A stretch of 64,000 bases of DNA from Chrysogorgia sp. JL179-B06 (taxonomy: Eukaryota > Cnidaria > Anthozoa > Scleralcyonacea > Chrysogorgiidae), in contig JAYKKM010000222.1 of the NCBI GenBank assembly GCA_035772405.1, forward strand, positions 62,001-126,000. Direction: 5' to 3'. Under the pieces are notes generated by a model. That model was not told the DNA's origin and did no database searches. It saw only the letters and a program-made list of their open reading frames with translations. Position numbers and translations under genes: made by a program. Position 1 is the stretch's first letter, and every line of letters starts with the position of its first letter. Below are positions 22,800 through 35,245 of the stretch, piece after piece.

Positions 22800-24463
22800 T
22801 TAACCGACGAGAAGTTGAAACATCCTACCTATGCATGTGAGAATTTTCTTGTAGTGAAAAATGGCCAATCCACCACTCAGCAAAAGAATAAATGGCAAAA
22901 AGTTTACTTTGAAAAACGCCTTCGCCTTTCTTATAAATAATTCCCAGTTGAAGTACTGCAATGGCAAATCCACGTGTATTTCATATCCATGTATGAAGCT
23001 ACAGACTGATTTGTCAGACAGAACACCAGGCATGGTTCTCAAAAAAGGAACCATAAAACGGTATGTCCAAAATTGCTCTGGGATAACACCGTCCTTGTTC
23101 ATCTATATGAATAAATGTCATCTGTTAGAGTCGCAACTGCATGCGTAAGCCATTCTCAAGGTTTAACCCGTTCTTGTCAGACATTAATTTGACTCACGAA
23201 TAAAACTGTCTGATAAAAAATGTCCCTGCTACCTATGGCTAATGGCTTATGGCTATATTGATCCCCAAGCACAGGCGGCTGACAAAGATATATGTTTGGT
23301 TTGGGCGCACTGTAGAGAACACGTGTACAGTAGTAGCTCAAACGCTGATGTCGCGAGACATCTTTTTTTGTGGTATGAAATTTGTCAAAACATATAGCAA
23401 ATCTTATATAGTAAAATACAGCAGGTTTTTTACGTACGTTTGTTGTTTGACGTCGAATTTTAAAAGATTTTCGCCATTTTATAAGTTTATTTCGATCGCT
23501 TTTGTATCGTAAATTTACTTATTTGATCTGTCAAAAGATGTAGAATTGAATTGTGTTGTTTATCCGCTGTCAGAGGCCATCAATTCATGGTCACGGCCGA
23601 TAAAATCGCATGCAGGTAAGCAACACAAATCAAATAAGTACATAAATCAATTCTATATATCTCGACAGATCAAATAAAAATTCAACCAAATGCGAGGCAA
23701 ATAACTTATAAAATGCGTTTTGATTCAGTTTGTCATTTATCACCGCTTCCACCCACGTCACATAGTCTTTGTGGTTTTGAAAAATCGACGGCAGAGAACA
23801 GCCGCAATAAGAAAAGTCGGAAAACCTACTGTACATTTGTTCAAATTCTAATTGTTTAAAAACTATTTTAACTTAATCAAAATTTGCTATATGTTTTACA
23901 ATTTTTTACCACTAAAAAAGGACGTTCTCATGGCGTACGTTTGGGCTATACGTGTCTGTCACCTTTAGAAGTTTTACTATTTTTCTATCTTCCTCAAACG
24001 TATTTGTCTGAACAATCAAGATTACCATCAATACCTCGTATCTGCGAGGCTTCCGCAAATTGGATGGATAATGCAAAGATAACAATAGCCATACAAAATA
24101 TAAATCATACAAAAATCCCAATTGTAGATTGAGGTTTACCTGCAATTTATCATTAAAAATATAGATTGCCGAATCAGGGTCATCCTCTTCCTTCTCTAGA
24201 GCTAATGGGTCAGATTCTTCAACAAATTCGCCTTTGGCGTTGACCGGGCGAGGATTTGGTTGACGCCCAATCACCAGGCTGCCAATCAATTCTCTGCCCT
24301 CTCTCAACGAAAAATCGTGCATTTTCCTCATGATGTAGCTGCTCAGCTGGCTGTCGCTTATCCCATGAGCTAAAATCCCTCCTCTTGAGCTGAAGGATCT
24401 ATTAATGGCCGCTTTGAATTTTTTGACGTTTTGAATTTCGTCGGTAGTCAAGTAACATTCCCT
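22800..24463 (-). CDS. Possible exons of an unrecognised minus-strand gene
   Basis: Three stretches look coding on the minus strand. At 24463-24142 there is an exon flanked by an AG acceptor and a GTAAAC donor, with FSSRGGILAHGISD and an acidic end. At 23826-23640 there is an exon including FSYCGCSLPSIFQNHKDYV. At 23102-22830 there is a segment including VIPEQFWTYRFMVPFLRTM. I do not recognise a domain and did not confirm that they join. They read toward the zinc-binding exons at 21.8-21.3 kb and could form one gene with them. Confidence 0.35.
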
Positions 24464-24845
24464 GTAATCATAAAACGATATCAATTAATGGCCTTGTGTT
24501 GGCAAATTATTGCAGTTGAGAGTGTACATCTCAAGAACAAAGTGCTTTAACGCGCCTGACTACAAAGCAGAGCGGTTCCTGTTGAGCTAAAATGCAAGTA
24601 GTCTATTGCTTGTTCGCCCCTCATCTTTAACTTCAAGCAAACTTCAGTTCAACGAACTGCCAACATAGCCTCTCACACGAAATTCACGATTTTCCTTAAT
24701 TGTCAAATGGGTTAGGATTCACGATAATCACGAATCTTAGGAGTGGCGCATGCGTATAATAGTCAATTACTATCCCACATGCTTAGTTTCAACCATCCAA
24801 TTATTAAGTATTAACTGGACGCTCTATCACGTCTAGCTCGCCTAG

Positions 24846-24905
24846 TAGGGGGGAGTGGATGGGGGGGGGGGAGTGGATGGGGGGGGGAGTGGATGGGGGG
24901 GGGAT
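24846..24905. repeat. G-rich minisatellite
   Basis: Repeats of GAGTGGATGGGGGGGGG. Runs of up to 11 G could form quadruplexes. It lies between the divergent candidate gene to the left and the second KDZ gene to the right. Confidence 0.75.
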
Positions 24906-25203
24906 CTTTTGTTGTGTTGGGGTTTACCATAAGATCCATAACATTCATGAATCTCAGGTGAGAGGACAACCTGAATCTGCTAATAAGTTCAGCAGCCATG
25001 TTTGCATTCTCGTTCCCCAACATGGTCTCTTCCTTCGATTTATAATAATTCTAAATTGCACCATGCTCTTCGTTTTACAATAATGCTAAAGTGGGGCGCG
25101 CAGCTTGCTCTCCCCGCGGGCTTGGAGAAGGAGCAATCGAAGGAGCGCGGAAAGAAAGGAAGAGACAAAACATCGGCCGAATATATGACTGATTTGGGTT
25201 GCT

Positions 25204-25671
25204 GGTGAAGAAGAATAAAAGTGCCAAAAAGCCTACAGCGATTGAAATTGTTTACCAACGGGATCCTGTGTCAGGTGAACGAATTTATCATTCGAGATAC
25301 CGGCCTGGAAAACGAAACAAGCGTTTGGACAACAGGCAAGCAAACACCGAGGCAAACACTGAAGGTAATGAAGTGTCTGGTACGTACTAAATACACGTTT
25401 TAATTCTTAGGATATGTTAGTATTATCCGTTCGCTTTTAAATGCCCTGGCCTGGCTAACAGACTACAGTACAGTGGCAGTTTAATTACTCATTTACTGCC
25501 TTAAGCTTGCTGATTTATATCACATAGGTCATAGCTCTTTGCCTCTTTCGATGTACAGCCTTCTATGTCCATAATAAGAGTAAGCATAACTAGTATATAT
25601 AAATCTACTAAGTTTGTTTGCTACTCGGAGTTTCACGCTGGATGCGATCTTCAGGCAATATATATATACAG

Positions 25672-25743
<72 letters not shown>

Positions 25744-28449
25744 AATAAAATTGTGTGCTGCATAAGAAGTACTGAAAAACAGATCGAAATGTATAAAGGT
25801 TGGTGACATGTTGAACATAGATTTATACATTTCGGCAGTTCACCAATCTTATCCCCCCCCCCTGGGCAGACCCCGGGAATTTGAACTTTTGAAAATTTGG
25901 TCATTCAAATTCCCATCCCCTGGGCGAAAAAGTGTGCAAATGCCCTACTGTAGCAAGAAATTAAACAGGCAAATGCCCGACCCCATGACCAAATTATGAA
26001 ACTGGAAGTACAAAAATCCATTCCATTCCATTTTTGACAAACCAGTCCTTGACGAAAGCGGAATCTTTCCCTTTAAAATATAACAATAACAATCGTTCAA
26101 CTGATTCCCGCCGCCATTGTAAAGAAAATAAACCGCAAGCTGGCGAAGGCTCTGGGAACGAGATTGACCTCGAGCAGGAATTCCACCCCGAAAACGCATG
26201 AATTCTGGACTTCCGGTTCAAATTCCCCACCCTCCAGTCAAATTCCCCACCCAGCAAAAGGCCTCGAACGTCAAATTCCCTACTCCCCGGACACGGTTTA
26301 GAGTCAAATTCCCCCCCCCCCCCGGGGGGGGGCATGGTGATGTTTCGAATTGATCGGTACATTACTATATGTATAATAAGGAATCTCTGGTCAAATTTGA
26401 CTGTTTAATTTATAAAATATTTTTATATATACAGTAGAGGATAGTTTGGACAACAACATGGATTTAGATGTTGACAGTCATGAGGCAGAGGATGGTAAGA
26501 ATGATACCATTTAATAATTTTAATATAATTTTGTAGAAACTTATTAGTATACTATTGCAAATTCTGCAATCTGATGGCTTCTTAATGGTATCCATTTATC
26601 GACAGATAGCGAGTAGAAACTTAAATACCAGGCCCACCGGGTCATGCATGACAACATGGTGAGAGTTTGCTTTCATCATGATTTTACTCAGAAACAATGG
26701 TTATGGTTAGTTTCTACTGAAACAAATAGATTATGAGCTTGAAATTTCTATGAGGTGATAGATAATTTGTGCTCATCTACCACCTGATAGAAATCTCAAG
26801 CTCACAATCTATTTGTTAGTTTAATAGTAGACATTCGCATTTTGAAATATGATTGTCTCTATCATCATATACTCTGGTGAATAGAGTGACTTTCAACCTG
26901 CATTAGAATTTAAACCTGAGAGAAAGTGGCCTCTGCTATGGTGATATTTTTTAGACCCATGTTTTGGGTAAGTCAGGTCTAAACAGATCAAACAAGTCCT
27001 GGTCACTGAGCCTGCAAACATTGAAGCAATACCAAAGCTGTGTCAGTTGCAAGCATACTTGTATATTAAAGTTATAAAATAATATAATTATAATGTTCAT
27101 AATATAATTATAAAATAAACGCTTTCTGAAAGTAAAAAGTGTTTTTGTCAAATTAAACCATATAAATAATAGATATAGAATGCATGCTTTATCAGCTGTA
27201 GTAGATAATATGGTCCAGTTTTTGCCCTTATAAATCCACCATATTGGATTTATCGTGTAACCGTGCCATTTGCGTTACCAACAAAATTAGTCATGGGGTG
27301 AGTTCATTAGCCGTTATAAATCTTCCATCTTGAATTCTCATTGTGGCATCACTTTTTTAACTGAGAGAAGATAGGACAAATGTTCTACAGTTTGTCTACT
27401 ATTGCTATGATATATATTAAAACCCAGGGCTAACTTTTAGAGGTTTATCAGTTTATGGTATTCAGAATGCTATGCATGAATTATTGCAACAATTGCATAT
27501 ATGCATGATATATTTGCATATATTCATGTACAATTTTATCATTAACTTTGTATTATGTGTACAGTGAAAATACATAAACAAAGTTAGAACATGATGTACT
27601 GCCATAATTGATAATTTAGACTACAGTGTAATTGTTAATTGTTTTGTTGTGTTGTGCTGTAGATACACTCATTGACCTGATTAACAACACAAACATGTTT
27701 ATGGAGAAATTCATTAACAAGAAAAAACCAATGTCATGGAAGAAAAGAATGAGCAATGTGAATGTTAACTGGGAGTCTTCCAGGCAAAGAATTTTTCAGG
27801 CAATGGTTGGTATGCAAGCACAAACAACAAACATGTGCATTATTTGTGAGGAGAGACCTGCGGTGGTGAAATGCAGTCAGTGTTTTGGAGGGAAGAAGTT
27901 CTGTGGAGTGTGTGATCTGGAACATCATAAAATGTTGCCATTTCATGACCGGGAAATATTTCACTCTGGCTATTATGAGTATATGCCACCAACCACTGGT
28001 ATAAGTGCAGAAGGAAACCTTGTTACTGTTCGTAAGTTTATTTTGCATACATATTGTCCATTGTGTATCAGAGAAAGAAGATGAGAAACTGTTTTAATGT
28101 TTTACAATCTGTCAGTACCGGTAATTTAGGTTTCTCCGAAATGCCTATTGTACCAAACATCAACATGTGTTTCTATAATGAATGAAAACACAAAAAATGT
28201 TATCTAACATTTCTTTTATAAAATATTCTTTCAGCAAACATGGAAATGGTGTTTAAATAAAAGATCTGCAAAGCACAATTCCTCCCTTGCCATAATTAGT
28301 GCTTAAGAAAAATGTGCATTACAATTTTTTTAATATAGAAAGGCCAGTTCCAGTTTTCCAGCAACCTACAAAATGCCAAATTTGTGGTGAGAATGATGGG
28401 TTTGATTCATATTTCAGTGGCAGCCAAGTAATTGTGATTACATTAAGAG
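25204..28449 (+). CDS. KDZ transposase gene 2, 5' exons (N-terminal cysteine cluster)
   Basis: Exons: about 25204-25364, 26435-26494, 27663-28031 and 28339-28449, all joined in phase 1. Exon 1 is basic (KKNKSAKKPTAIEIVYQRD); its start codon is unresolved because a stop precedes it in this frame, so an upstream exon or a frameshift is likely. Exon 3 carries CIICEERPAVVKCSQC, CGVCDLEHH and LPFHDREIF, and exon 4 has CQICGENDG. This order of zinc-cluster motifs followed by PFHDRE is typical of the N-terminal half of KDZ transposases. The phase-1 end of exon 4 fits the exon at 53254, so the gene continues there after a 24.8-kb intron full of mobile elements. Confidence 0.62.
25672..25739. repeat. 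TA microsatellite
   Basis: About 33 TA units in intron 1 of KDZ gene 2. The Tyr-Ile open frames across it are artefacts. Confidence 0.95.
26721..26817. repeat. Inverted repeat in intron 2 of KDZ gene 2
   Basis: Arms 26721-26761 and 26777-26817 are imperfect inverted copies (AACAAATAGATTATGAGCTT and its near-complement), separated by 15 bases. It is probably a small foldback element. Confidence 0.75.
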
Positions 28450-28831
28450 GTACATGCGAATGGTTGTACAATGTTTGAGCCATATACGACGAGAGCGAAT
28501 GGTATAATTGTTTTATAATATAGAAGACATCCACTATATAATAAGCCAAAAATTTATTAACAATTCCACAATAATTAAATACTAATGACATAAACAAATA
28601 ACGTTTCCGCCATGGCGCTTCCGTCCTGCTACTTCCGTCATGCGTAGTGCAAATTATATTTATGTACATTCGTATTTATGACAAAAAGTACAAGCTTTGT
28701 GGACAAAAAGTACAAGCTTTGTGAAACTTAACCTGGCTGGGCAAAGATTTTCCAGTCGGACTCGTCTTCGACGTCGGTTAAACCGCCTTTGTGGTTTTTT
28801 GTTGACGGAGTTGAACCGGGAGGTCGCAGGT

Positions 28832-29224
28832 TCAATCCGAAATATAACTTGCCGTCTGCTCTGTTGATCTTAAAACCATCATAATCATCATATTTGGCTT
28901 AAGTTTCCTCTGGTTTTCTCTTCCTCGTCGTCCCAAGTAAAGGCCAAGGTAAAACCAAATGGTACGAAGCAATTGTGATGGATCAGTGCTGTCGGCTGGA
29001 CATAATTCGCCACTGTCAAACAACAACTTAATTTGCCTCTGGATTATTGGCTTTTTGTGGACCAAACCGGCGATTTTCCCAGTTTTCCTAAGGTCTTTCA
29101 CGAACGCATCTAACACTGAATTTGCTTCGGTAAAAGTAGGGTCGTCAATGATGGAAAATGGCTTGTTGTTGGGAGGATTTCTCAAGAATTTGTCAACTTT
29201 TTTATTGTAAATACGAGCCGTCAA
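28832..29224 (-). pseudogene. Crypton-like tyrosine recombinase fragment (DUF3504-type)
   Basis: A minus-strand frame of 130 codons contains FSIIDDPTFTEANSVLDAF and LLRTIWFYLGLYLGRRGREN. These match, by recollection, the N-terminal part of the catalytic region of Crypton-derived tyrosine recombinases (the domain found in QRICH1/ZMYM-type proteins), ending at the conserved R-G-x-E-N/Q-R segment that holds the first catalytic Arg. The rest of the catalytic domain is missing. It lies in intron 4 of KDZ gene 2, in the opposite orientation. Confidence 0.6.
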
Positions 29225-29693
29225 CTTGCCTAGCAGATGTATGAAACACCTTAAAGCAAGTGTTTATCTCTGCTTTTGTCATCCCTGTGATGTACAAACC
29301 GCCAGAAAAATTGGAAGAGGTAAACAAATTCAAAATAATGTAATTAATTTAATTTCTACCTTTCTCTCTTCTCTTTTAAAACTTTAACACTCGTTTTCAG
29401 TCGTTTCATGTCAAATTTAATTTCAAAACCACCCCTTATTTTGGAAAAGGCTAATTTTTAGTTTGCTTTACTTATCATTAAATATTTTCATTCCATATCT
29501 TGTTGTTTTTTTGGTATTATCAGTGGTATTGCATTCTCAAGAAGGGTTTTTATTTCTTGTTCAAGCTGAGCAAAACAGTCAACCATTTTGTATTTTTATT
29601 GCTTTCATTTACTCACCGTATATGAGCTGATATACGGTGAGTAGCTGAACCAATCAGATTGCAGAACAGCTCATATACAGTGGATGGCTATAT

Positions 29694-29698
<5 letters not shown>

Positions 29699-29746
<48 letters not shown>
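29699..29746. repeat. TA microsatellite at the 5' edge of the Penelope-like fragment
   Basis: About 24 TA units directly before the Penelope-like coding sequence. TA-rich flanks are common at Penelope insertion sites. Confidence 0.9.
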
Positions 29747-29748
<2 letters not shown>

Positions 29749-29756
29749 AACGGCAC

Positions 29757-30840
29757 CTTCAAACCTTCAAACCTTACTCAAAACCCGGCAACACCACCCA
29801 GTACATCAACATCAACAGTAACCACCCTCCAACTATCTTACAGAGAATTCCTGAAACGATCAACCGGCGATTGTCAAAAATCTCATCAAACAAGGAAACA
29901 TTCGACAACAGCTCCCAACCATACCAAGAAGCACTCAAACACAGCGGTTTCAAATACAACTTGCATTACGACCCCCAGCCCACGACCCAAAAACGCCGTA
30001 GAAATGTAACCTGGTTCAACCCTCCATATAGCTCGAACGTCGCTACCGACATCGGTCACAAGTTTCTGAAGGCAGTCGACGAATGCTTCCCGCGAAACCA
30101 TCCTCTCCACAAGCTATTCAACCGCAACACCGTGAAGCTGAGTTATAGTTGCATGCCAAACGTGCAGAGCATAATCGCCACGCACAACAAACACATTCTG
30201 AAGCAAGAAGAGCAGAAACACAATGAGAGAAATCCAGAATGTAACTGCCGACAAAAGAATAACTGCCCGCTGAACGGAAAGTGCCTTACCAAAGCCGTAG
30301 TATACCAAGCCACTGTGACCACCACCGACAGCAACGAATTGAAAACCATACTTATGTCGGATTAACAGAGACCTCTTTCAAAACTAGATACCTCAATCAC
30401 ACCTCTTCATTCCGTATTATGCATAAGAAAAACGCTACCGAACTTAGTAAACACATTTGGACACTAAAAGAAACTAACACCCCTTATACCATTAACTGGA
30501 AAATCCTAAAACAATGCCAACCCTACTCTAACAAGTCAAAACGATGTAATTTATGCCTACATGAAAAATTTGTAATTATATATCACCCCAAACTAAGCTC
30601 TCTTAACAAACGAAACGAACTGATAACCACCTGCCGTCATCGAAAGAAATATCTGTTATGTAAACATCCGTTATGTAAATTTCCCACCTAATCCCTATGT
30701 AACTGTAACACTATCCCTATTTGACGCATGCATCTCATATTATATTCTACTGCACTGTAAGCTATATATCATTCACCTGATGAGTGTGGCAAGCTTCGGA
30801 TTGTCATACGAAACAAGTTTGTTGTGAATAAACTTCAATG
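29757..30840 (+). pseudogene. Penelope-like retroelement fragment (C-terminal RT end plus GIY-YIG)
   Basis: The frame to 30365 holds NVTWFNPPYSSNVATDIG, LHKLFNRNTVKLSYSCMPN and a Cys-rich linker (CNCRQKNNCPL). After a frame break near 30340 it continues with TYVGLTETSFKTRYLNH, SKHIWTLKE and NLCLHEKFVI. This is the end of a Penelope-like reverse transcriptase followed by its GIY-YIG endonuclease, which cuts the target DNA. The 5' part is missing and the frame is broken, so the copy is dead. The 3' region (to about 30840) has the short GC-rich hairpin-type UTR seen in such elements. Confidence 0.8.
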
Positions 30841-30902
30841 AAGTAATCAGTGTTTTCACTTTGTTTGTTATTTCGCTCTGCGTTTACGCATTGAGCACTC
30901 TC

Positions 30903-31898
<996 letters not shown>

Positions 31899-33360
31899 CA
31901 TTATTATTATTATTATTATATTCTATAATTATACAGGTTAAACTTGTTCAGCGATTGATCAATCAAATTGCTGGTATCCTACAAGGACCTGTATGTACAA
32001 ATAAGATAAAAATAAAAATAAAAACACTTAATTGATTGATAATATTACAATAAAAGGTCACTAAAAAGTCATAATATGAAACGATATGTAGTTCATAAGA
32101 GAGCGTTAAACAATTTAAACATTATTTACATATAGCCGATTAATTTGTGTTTAAAAATAACAATGGATTTTTCAGCCTTCAGGTCTTTTGGAAGCCCATT
32201 AAACAACAAGCTTCCTTGAAATTTGAAGGTCTTCCTTCCAGCTTCAGTTTTTACACGTGGTATAACGAGGGAACATCCATCTCCTCTCGTGTTCTTTCCA
32301 TGTTGGAGTACTTTAAAGTAGGTATGGAATTTGGGTGGAGATACACGTTGTAAAGATTTATGGACATCTATCATGATCTGCTCGTTGATAATGTCAGCAA
32401 TTTGTTTCCATTCAGTTGTCGTTTGCTTGGAGCATACAATTTGTTTCCCACGGTCTTGTATTGCCTGAAGTTTGACTTTCAGGTAGGTTGGAAGTCCCAG
32501 GTGAACTACTGGACAATAAGTAACTATTGGTTGGATCATGCTATGATATATTTTTCCAGCTATTTCAGAAGTTAAGTTGGATCTGACACGCTTCAATAGC
32601 TTGAGCCTCGAGGATACTTTCTTGTAAACTGTGGCCAAATACTCATGCAGATTTAAGTGTTGGTCCAAAATTATTCCCAGGTACTTATATTGTGTTGCTT
32701 CATTCACCTTCTCTCCGTTTATGCTTACATTGATCTTGTAAGATTCATTGCTGAGTTTTTTCGCAGATCCATACAAAATAAATTCTGTTTTTCCTTTCTT
32801 TAGGTTGAGTGTAAGATGGTTGTCGCTCATCCAACTCGCAATGCGATTTACCTCCTCGTTAAGAGTACTTTCAATAAGCGAAGCGCTCTTGTTGCTGTAA
32901 TAGATAACAGTATCATCAGCGTAGAGAATAATTTTGCATTGCGAAAGTTCGGTGTATATGTCATTAATTAGCATCGCAAACAAAAAAGGGCCAAGAATAG
33001 AGCCCTGAGGAACTCCATGAGTGATGTAATTCTTTTCTGATAAAATTCCTTCGAAGTTAACAAATTGGGATCGAGCAAACAAGAAACTTGAAACCCACAT
33101 CAGTTCATTGTCATTTATACCATAAGCAGGTAGTTTATTGAGAAGACGGGCATGGTTCACTGTATCGAAGGCCTTTCGTAAGTCCAGAAACACAGCCCCT
33201 GTTAACTGCTGACTGTCCATACTTGTTCTGATATCGTCCATAAGGATTGTTACTGCATGCTTGGTTGATCGCTTTTGGCGAAAACCATACTGAGAATCGT
33301 TGAGAAGTTCGCTTGACTCTAGATAGCATGACAGGCGATTATAAACAAGTCTTTCTAGAA
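31899..33360 (-). mobile_element. 5'-truncated LINE inserted into the 238-bp repeat
   Basis: The repeat unit is cut at GGTATATACA/TCATCACAG. Between the two parts lies a minus-strand LINE whose 3' tail is a TAA/ATT repeat (31901-31920). Flanking ACA appears at both ends (31897-31900 and 33360-33362), which gives at most a very short target duplication. The 5' end is truncated inside the reverse transcriptase. Confidence 0.8.
32126..33357 (-). CDS. LINE reverse transcriptase, N-terminally truncated
   Basis: A minus-strand open frame without stops. It starts in the RT domain (DSQYGFRQKRSTKHA, FLDLRKAFDTVNH with a catalytic Asp, GVPQGSILGP, catalytic YADD) and runs to a complete C-terminus at 32126. 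The endonuclease is absent. The open frame extends a further 16 codons into the host repeat (to 33406), so its apparent Met and first residues are repeat sequence, not LINE. It is related to, but clearly different from, the LINE at 3-5.7 kb. Confidence 0.8.
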
Positions 33361-33440
33361 CATCATCACAGTCAAAGGACTTGATGTGGGATATACCACA
33401 CTGCATAAATTATAAACCATCAAGAACGTTATAGTCTATA
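33361..33440. repeat. 238-bp repeat, fragment between LINE and inverted-repeat element
   Basis: Carries the first 80 bases of the unit (ATCATCACAGTCAAAGGACT to TATAGTCTATA). The rest of this unit resumes at 52650 on the far side of the inverted-repeat element. Confidence 0.9.
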
Positions 33441-33821
33441 TAGTCTGGTCGTTGGGCATTTTGACAGGGAAATAAATGGTATAAAGCTGTGCATTTTTGC
33501 ATGTTTTTGTATGGAAAAGGTAAAAAAGTTAGGATTTTATGTGACTTTTGGCTGTTCATTCACCTTCATTGAAGAAAATACAAAGTCTAAGTTGCTGAAA
33601 ATTGTTACTTTACTGTGAACTAAAATAGTTAATACCACATTACCTCAGGTATAAGCCCGACTCCCCCCTCGCTAATGGAAGATTCCACTAAAAAATAGGG
33701 TTGGGCCCAGGAAATGGCCAGAACATGTTTGAAGAAAAAATTATTCTGGAACTGTTCGTTGGCCTTGCACAATTCCCATGGTAGAAAGTTGGCATTTACA
33801 TCTTACACTCTTAGTATGGTA

Positions 33822-34344
33822 TCAGCAATTTTCCAACCGCATTGTATAGGATGCAAGTAATTGTTTGTGAGCTTGCAAGTGAACCCGCAAACTGTGAAAA
33901 TATGCTGCTCTTTCTGTAGGTGGAAGCTTCTGTGGATCAATTGATGTTTTGCTTGTCGACAACATCTGCATGTATTTAGCGTACCGTAGACTGTTCAAAG
34001 AATCATCTGCTCTGCCGCCATATAAGACAACATATAACCGGATACCATGCAGCTTTGCCAATCTGTTCCACTGTTGCCTCAGGATCGGTCATCAAGAAGG
34101 ATATCTGCTGCAATTCTTCTGATTCTTTTATCATCTTCAAAAGATTGGTTTTGCCATGCCCATATGTTGCAGAGGTGGTGTCGCACCCACTCCACGCATT
34201 GATGAACAGGAGATGAGATGTTACTACTTTGCCAGCTTTGTTAACAAGGTCTGGAACTTTCCACACCTTCAAACCTTTCTTTGACCTCTTTGCCTCTGAA
34301 TGGAAGTATATATCAGCCATATTCTGGTTCCAGTGGTACATCAA
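33822..34344 (-). pseudogene. 'SGCDTTS' family gene fragment, left (inverted, uninterrupted) copy
   Basis: Minus-strand frames carry YHWNQNMADIYFHSEA, KKGLKVWKVPDLVNKAGK, AWSGCDTTSATYGHGK and, after a frame break near 34060, LYVVLYGGRADDSLNSLRYA. By recollection this belongs to a multi-copy uncharacterised protein family of cnidarians and molluscs, probably with a PIN-like nuclease fold. Importantly this copy has no Polinton: the site TTCCATTCAGAGGC is continuous here. Confidence 0.7.
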
Positions 34345-34619
34345 GAGGACATAAAGAGGACAAGTACATCCATGTCATCTTCTACTACACTTACTTCTCT
34401 TCCTTGTCTTGCAAATTTAAGGGCACGTTCCACTATCAATGTATCAGCATCTCCAGTACTGTTATGTACGATCTTCCAAGCATCGACTCAGCAACGTGAT
34501 GAACTGACTTTTGGCTATACCATTGCTAATACTTCCTTTGGCTATACCCCTGGCTATACCATTGCTTCCAAGAACAAGGATTCCATACAGTCAACAGAAG
34601 CAATCGCTTCTGGGCAGAA

Positions 34620-35028
34620 ATTGGATGGACCTTACAATTGAACAGGTCATGATGAGATCTATCAAAAGAAGAGGAGGACTGACTAGAGGACGGGGTGTGA
34701 CGGAGACTGTTCGCCTTCTGTGGATCTACAGCATGCACAAGTGTGCCGGGGTCCATGATGCTATGACATCCATGACAAATGTAAAGCACAAAACCAGTGA
34801 ACAACACATGGAAATAGAGACTTCAAAAAAAGTCAGTTCATCACGTTGCTGAGTCGATGCTTGGAAGATGATGGTCAGATCGTACATAACAGTACTGGAG
34901 ATGCTGGTACATTGATAGTGGAATGTGCCCTTCAATTTGCAAGACAAGGATTAGAGAAGTGTAGTAGCAGATGACACGTCCTCTTGATGTACCACTGGAA
35001 CCAGAATATGGCTGATATATACTTCCAT
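34620..35028 (+). pseudogene. 'SGCDTTS' family gene fragment, right copy, part upstream of the Polinton
   Basis: The plus strand reads DLTIEQVMMRSIKRRGGLTR and SMHKCAGVHDAM in the spacer, then (in another frame) CLEDDGQIVHN, IVECALQFARQGLE, an in-frame stop, and MYHWNQNMADIYFH. These are successive parts of the same family protein without introns, so the captured copy looks processed or came from a gene without introns here. The reading frame is cut by the Polinton exactly after the codons for Phe-His (TTCCAT). Confidence 0.65.
35023..35028. repeat. Polinton target-site duplication, left copy (TTCCAT)
   Basis: TTCCAT directly precedes the left terminal inverted repeat; the same six bases follow the right end at 51602-51607. 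Polintons make 6-bp duplications. Confidence 0.95.
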
Positions 35029-35245
35029 AGTAGTATAGAAAGTGGGGCTACCGGCGCATTTTTCCATTTTTCATGTCTCAACTTTTTTCTCTGATTAACG
35101 CAGCACTTTTTTCGTTTTTAGATTCCACATATAATTTTCGAGCAAATATGTTGAATCCAAAAACGGAAAAAGTGCTGCGTTCTCCAGAGAAGTTGAGACA
35201 TTCAAATGGAAAAAGTTCGCCGTTAGCCCCACTTTCGAGACTACT
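35029..35245. repeat. Left terminal fold-back of the Polinton
   Basis: The terminal 25 bases are matched inverted at 35221-35245 (ends CGAGACTACT). Inside that, ATGTCTCAACT at 35073-35083 pairs with 35191-35201, and AACGCAGCAC...CGTTTTT at 35097-35119 pairs with 35159-35181. The whole 217 bp can fold into one long imperfect hairpin with a loop near 35120-35158. The first 47 bases also form the terminal inverted repeat with the right end. Confidence 0.85.

Noticed and set aside
24811..25023. Proline-rich 70-codon frame
   Set aside because: It is created by the G-rich minisatellite read on the minus strand.
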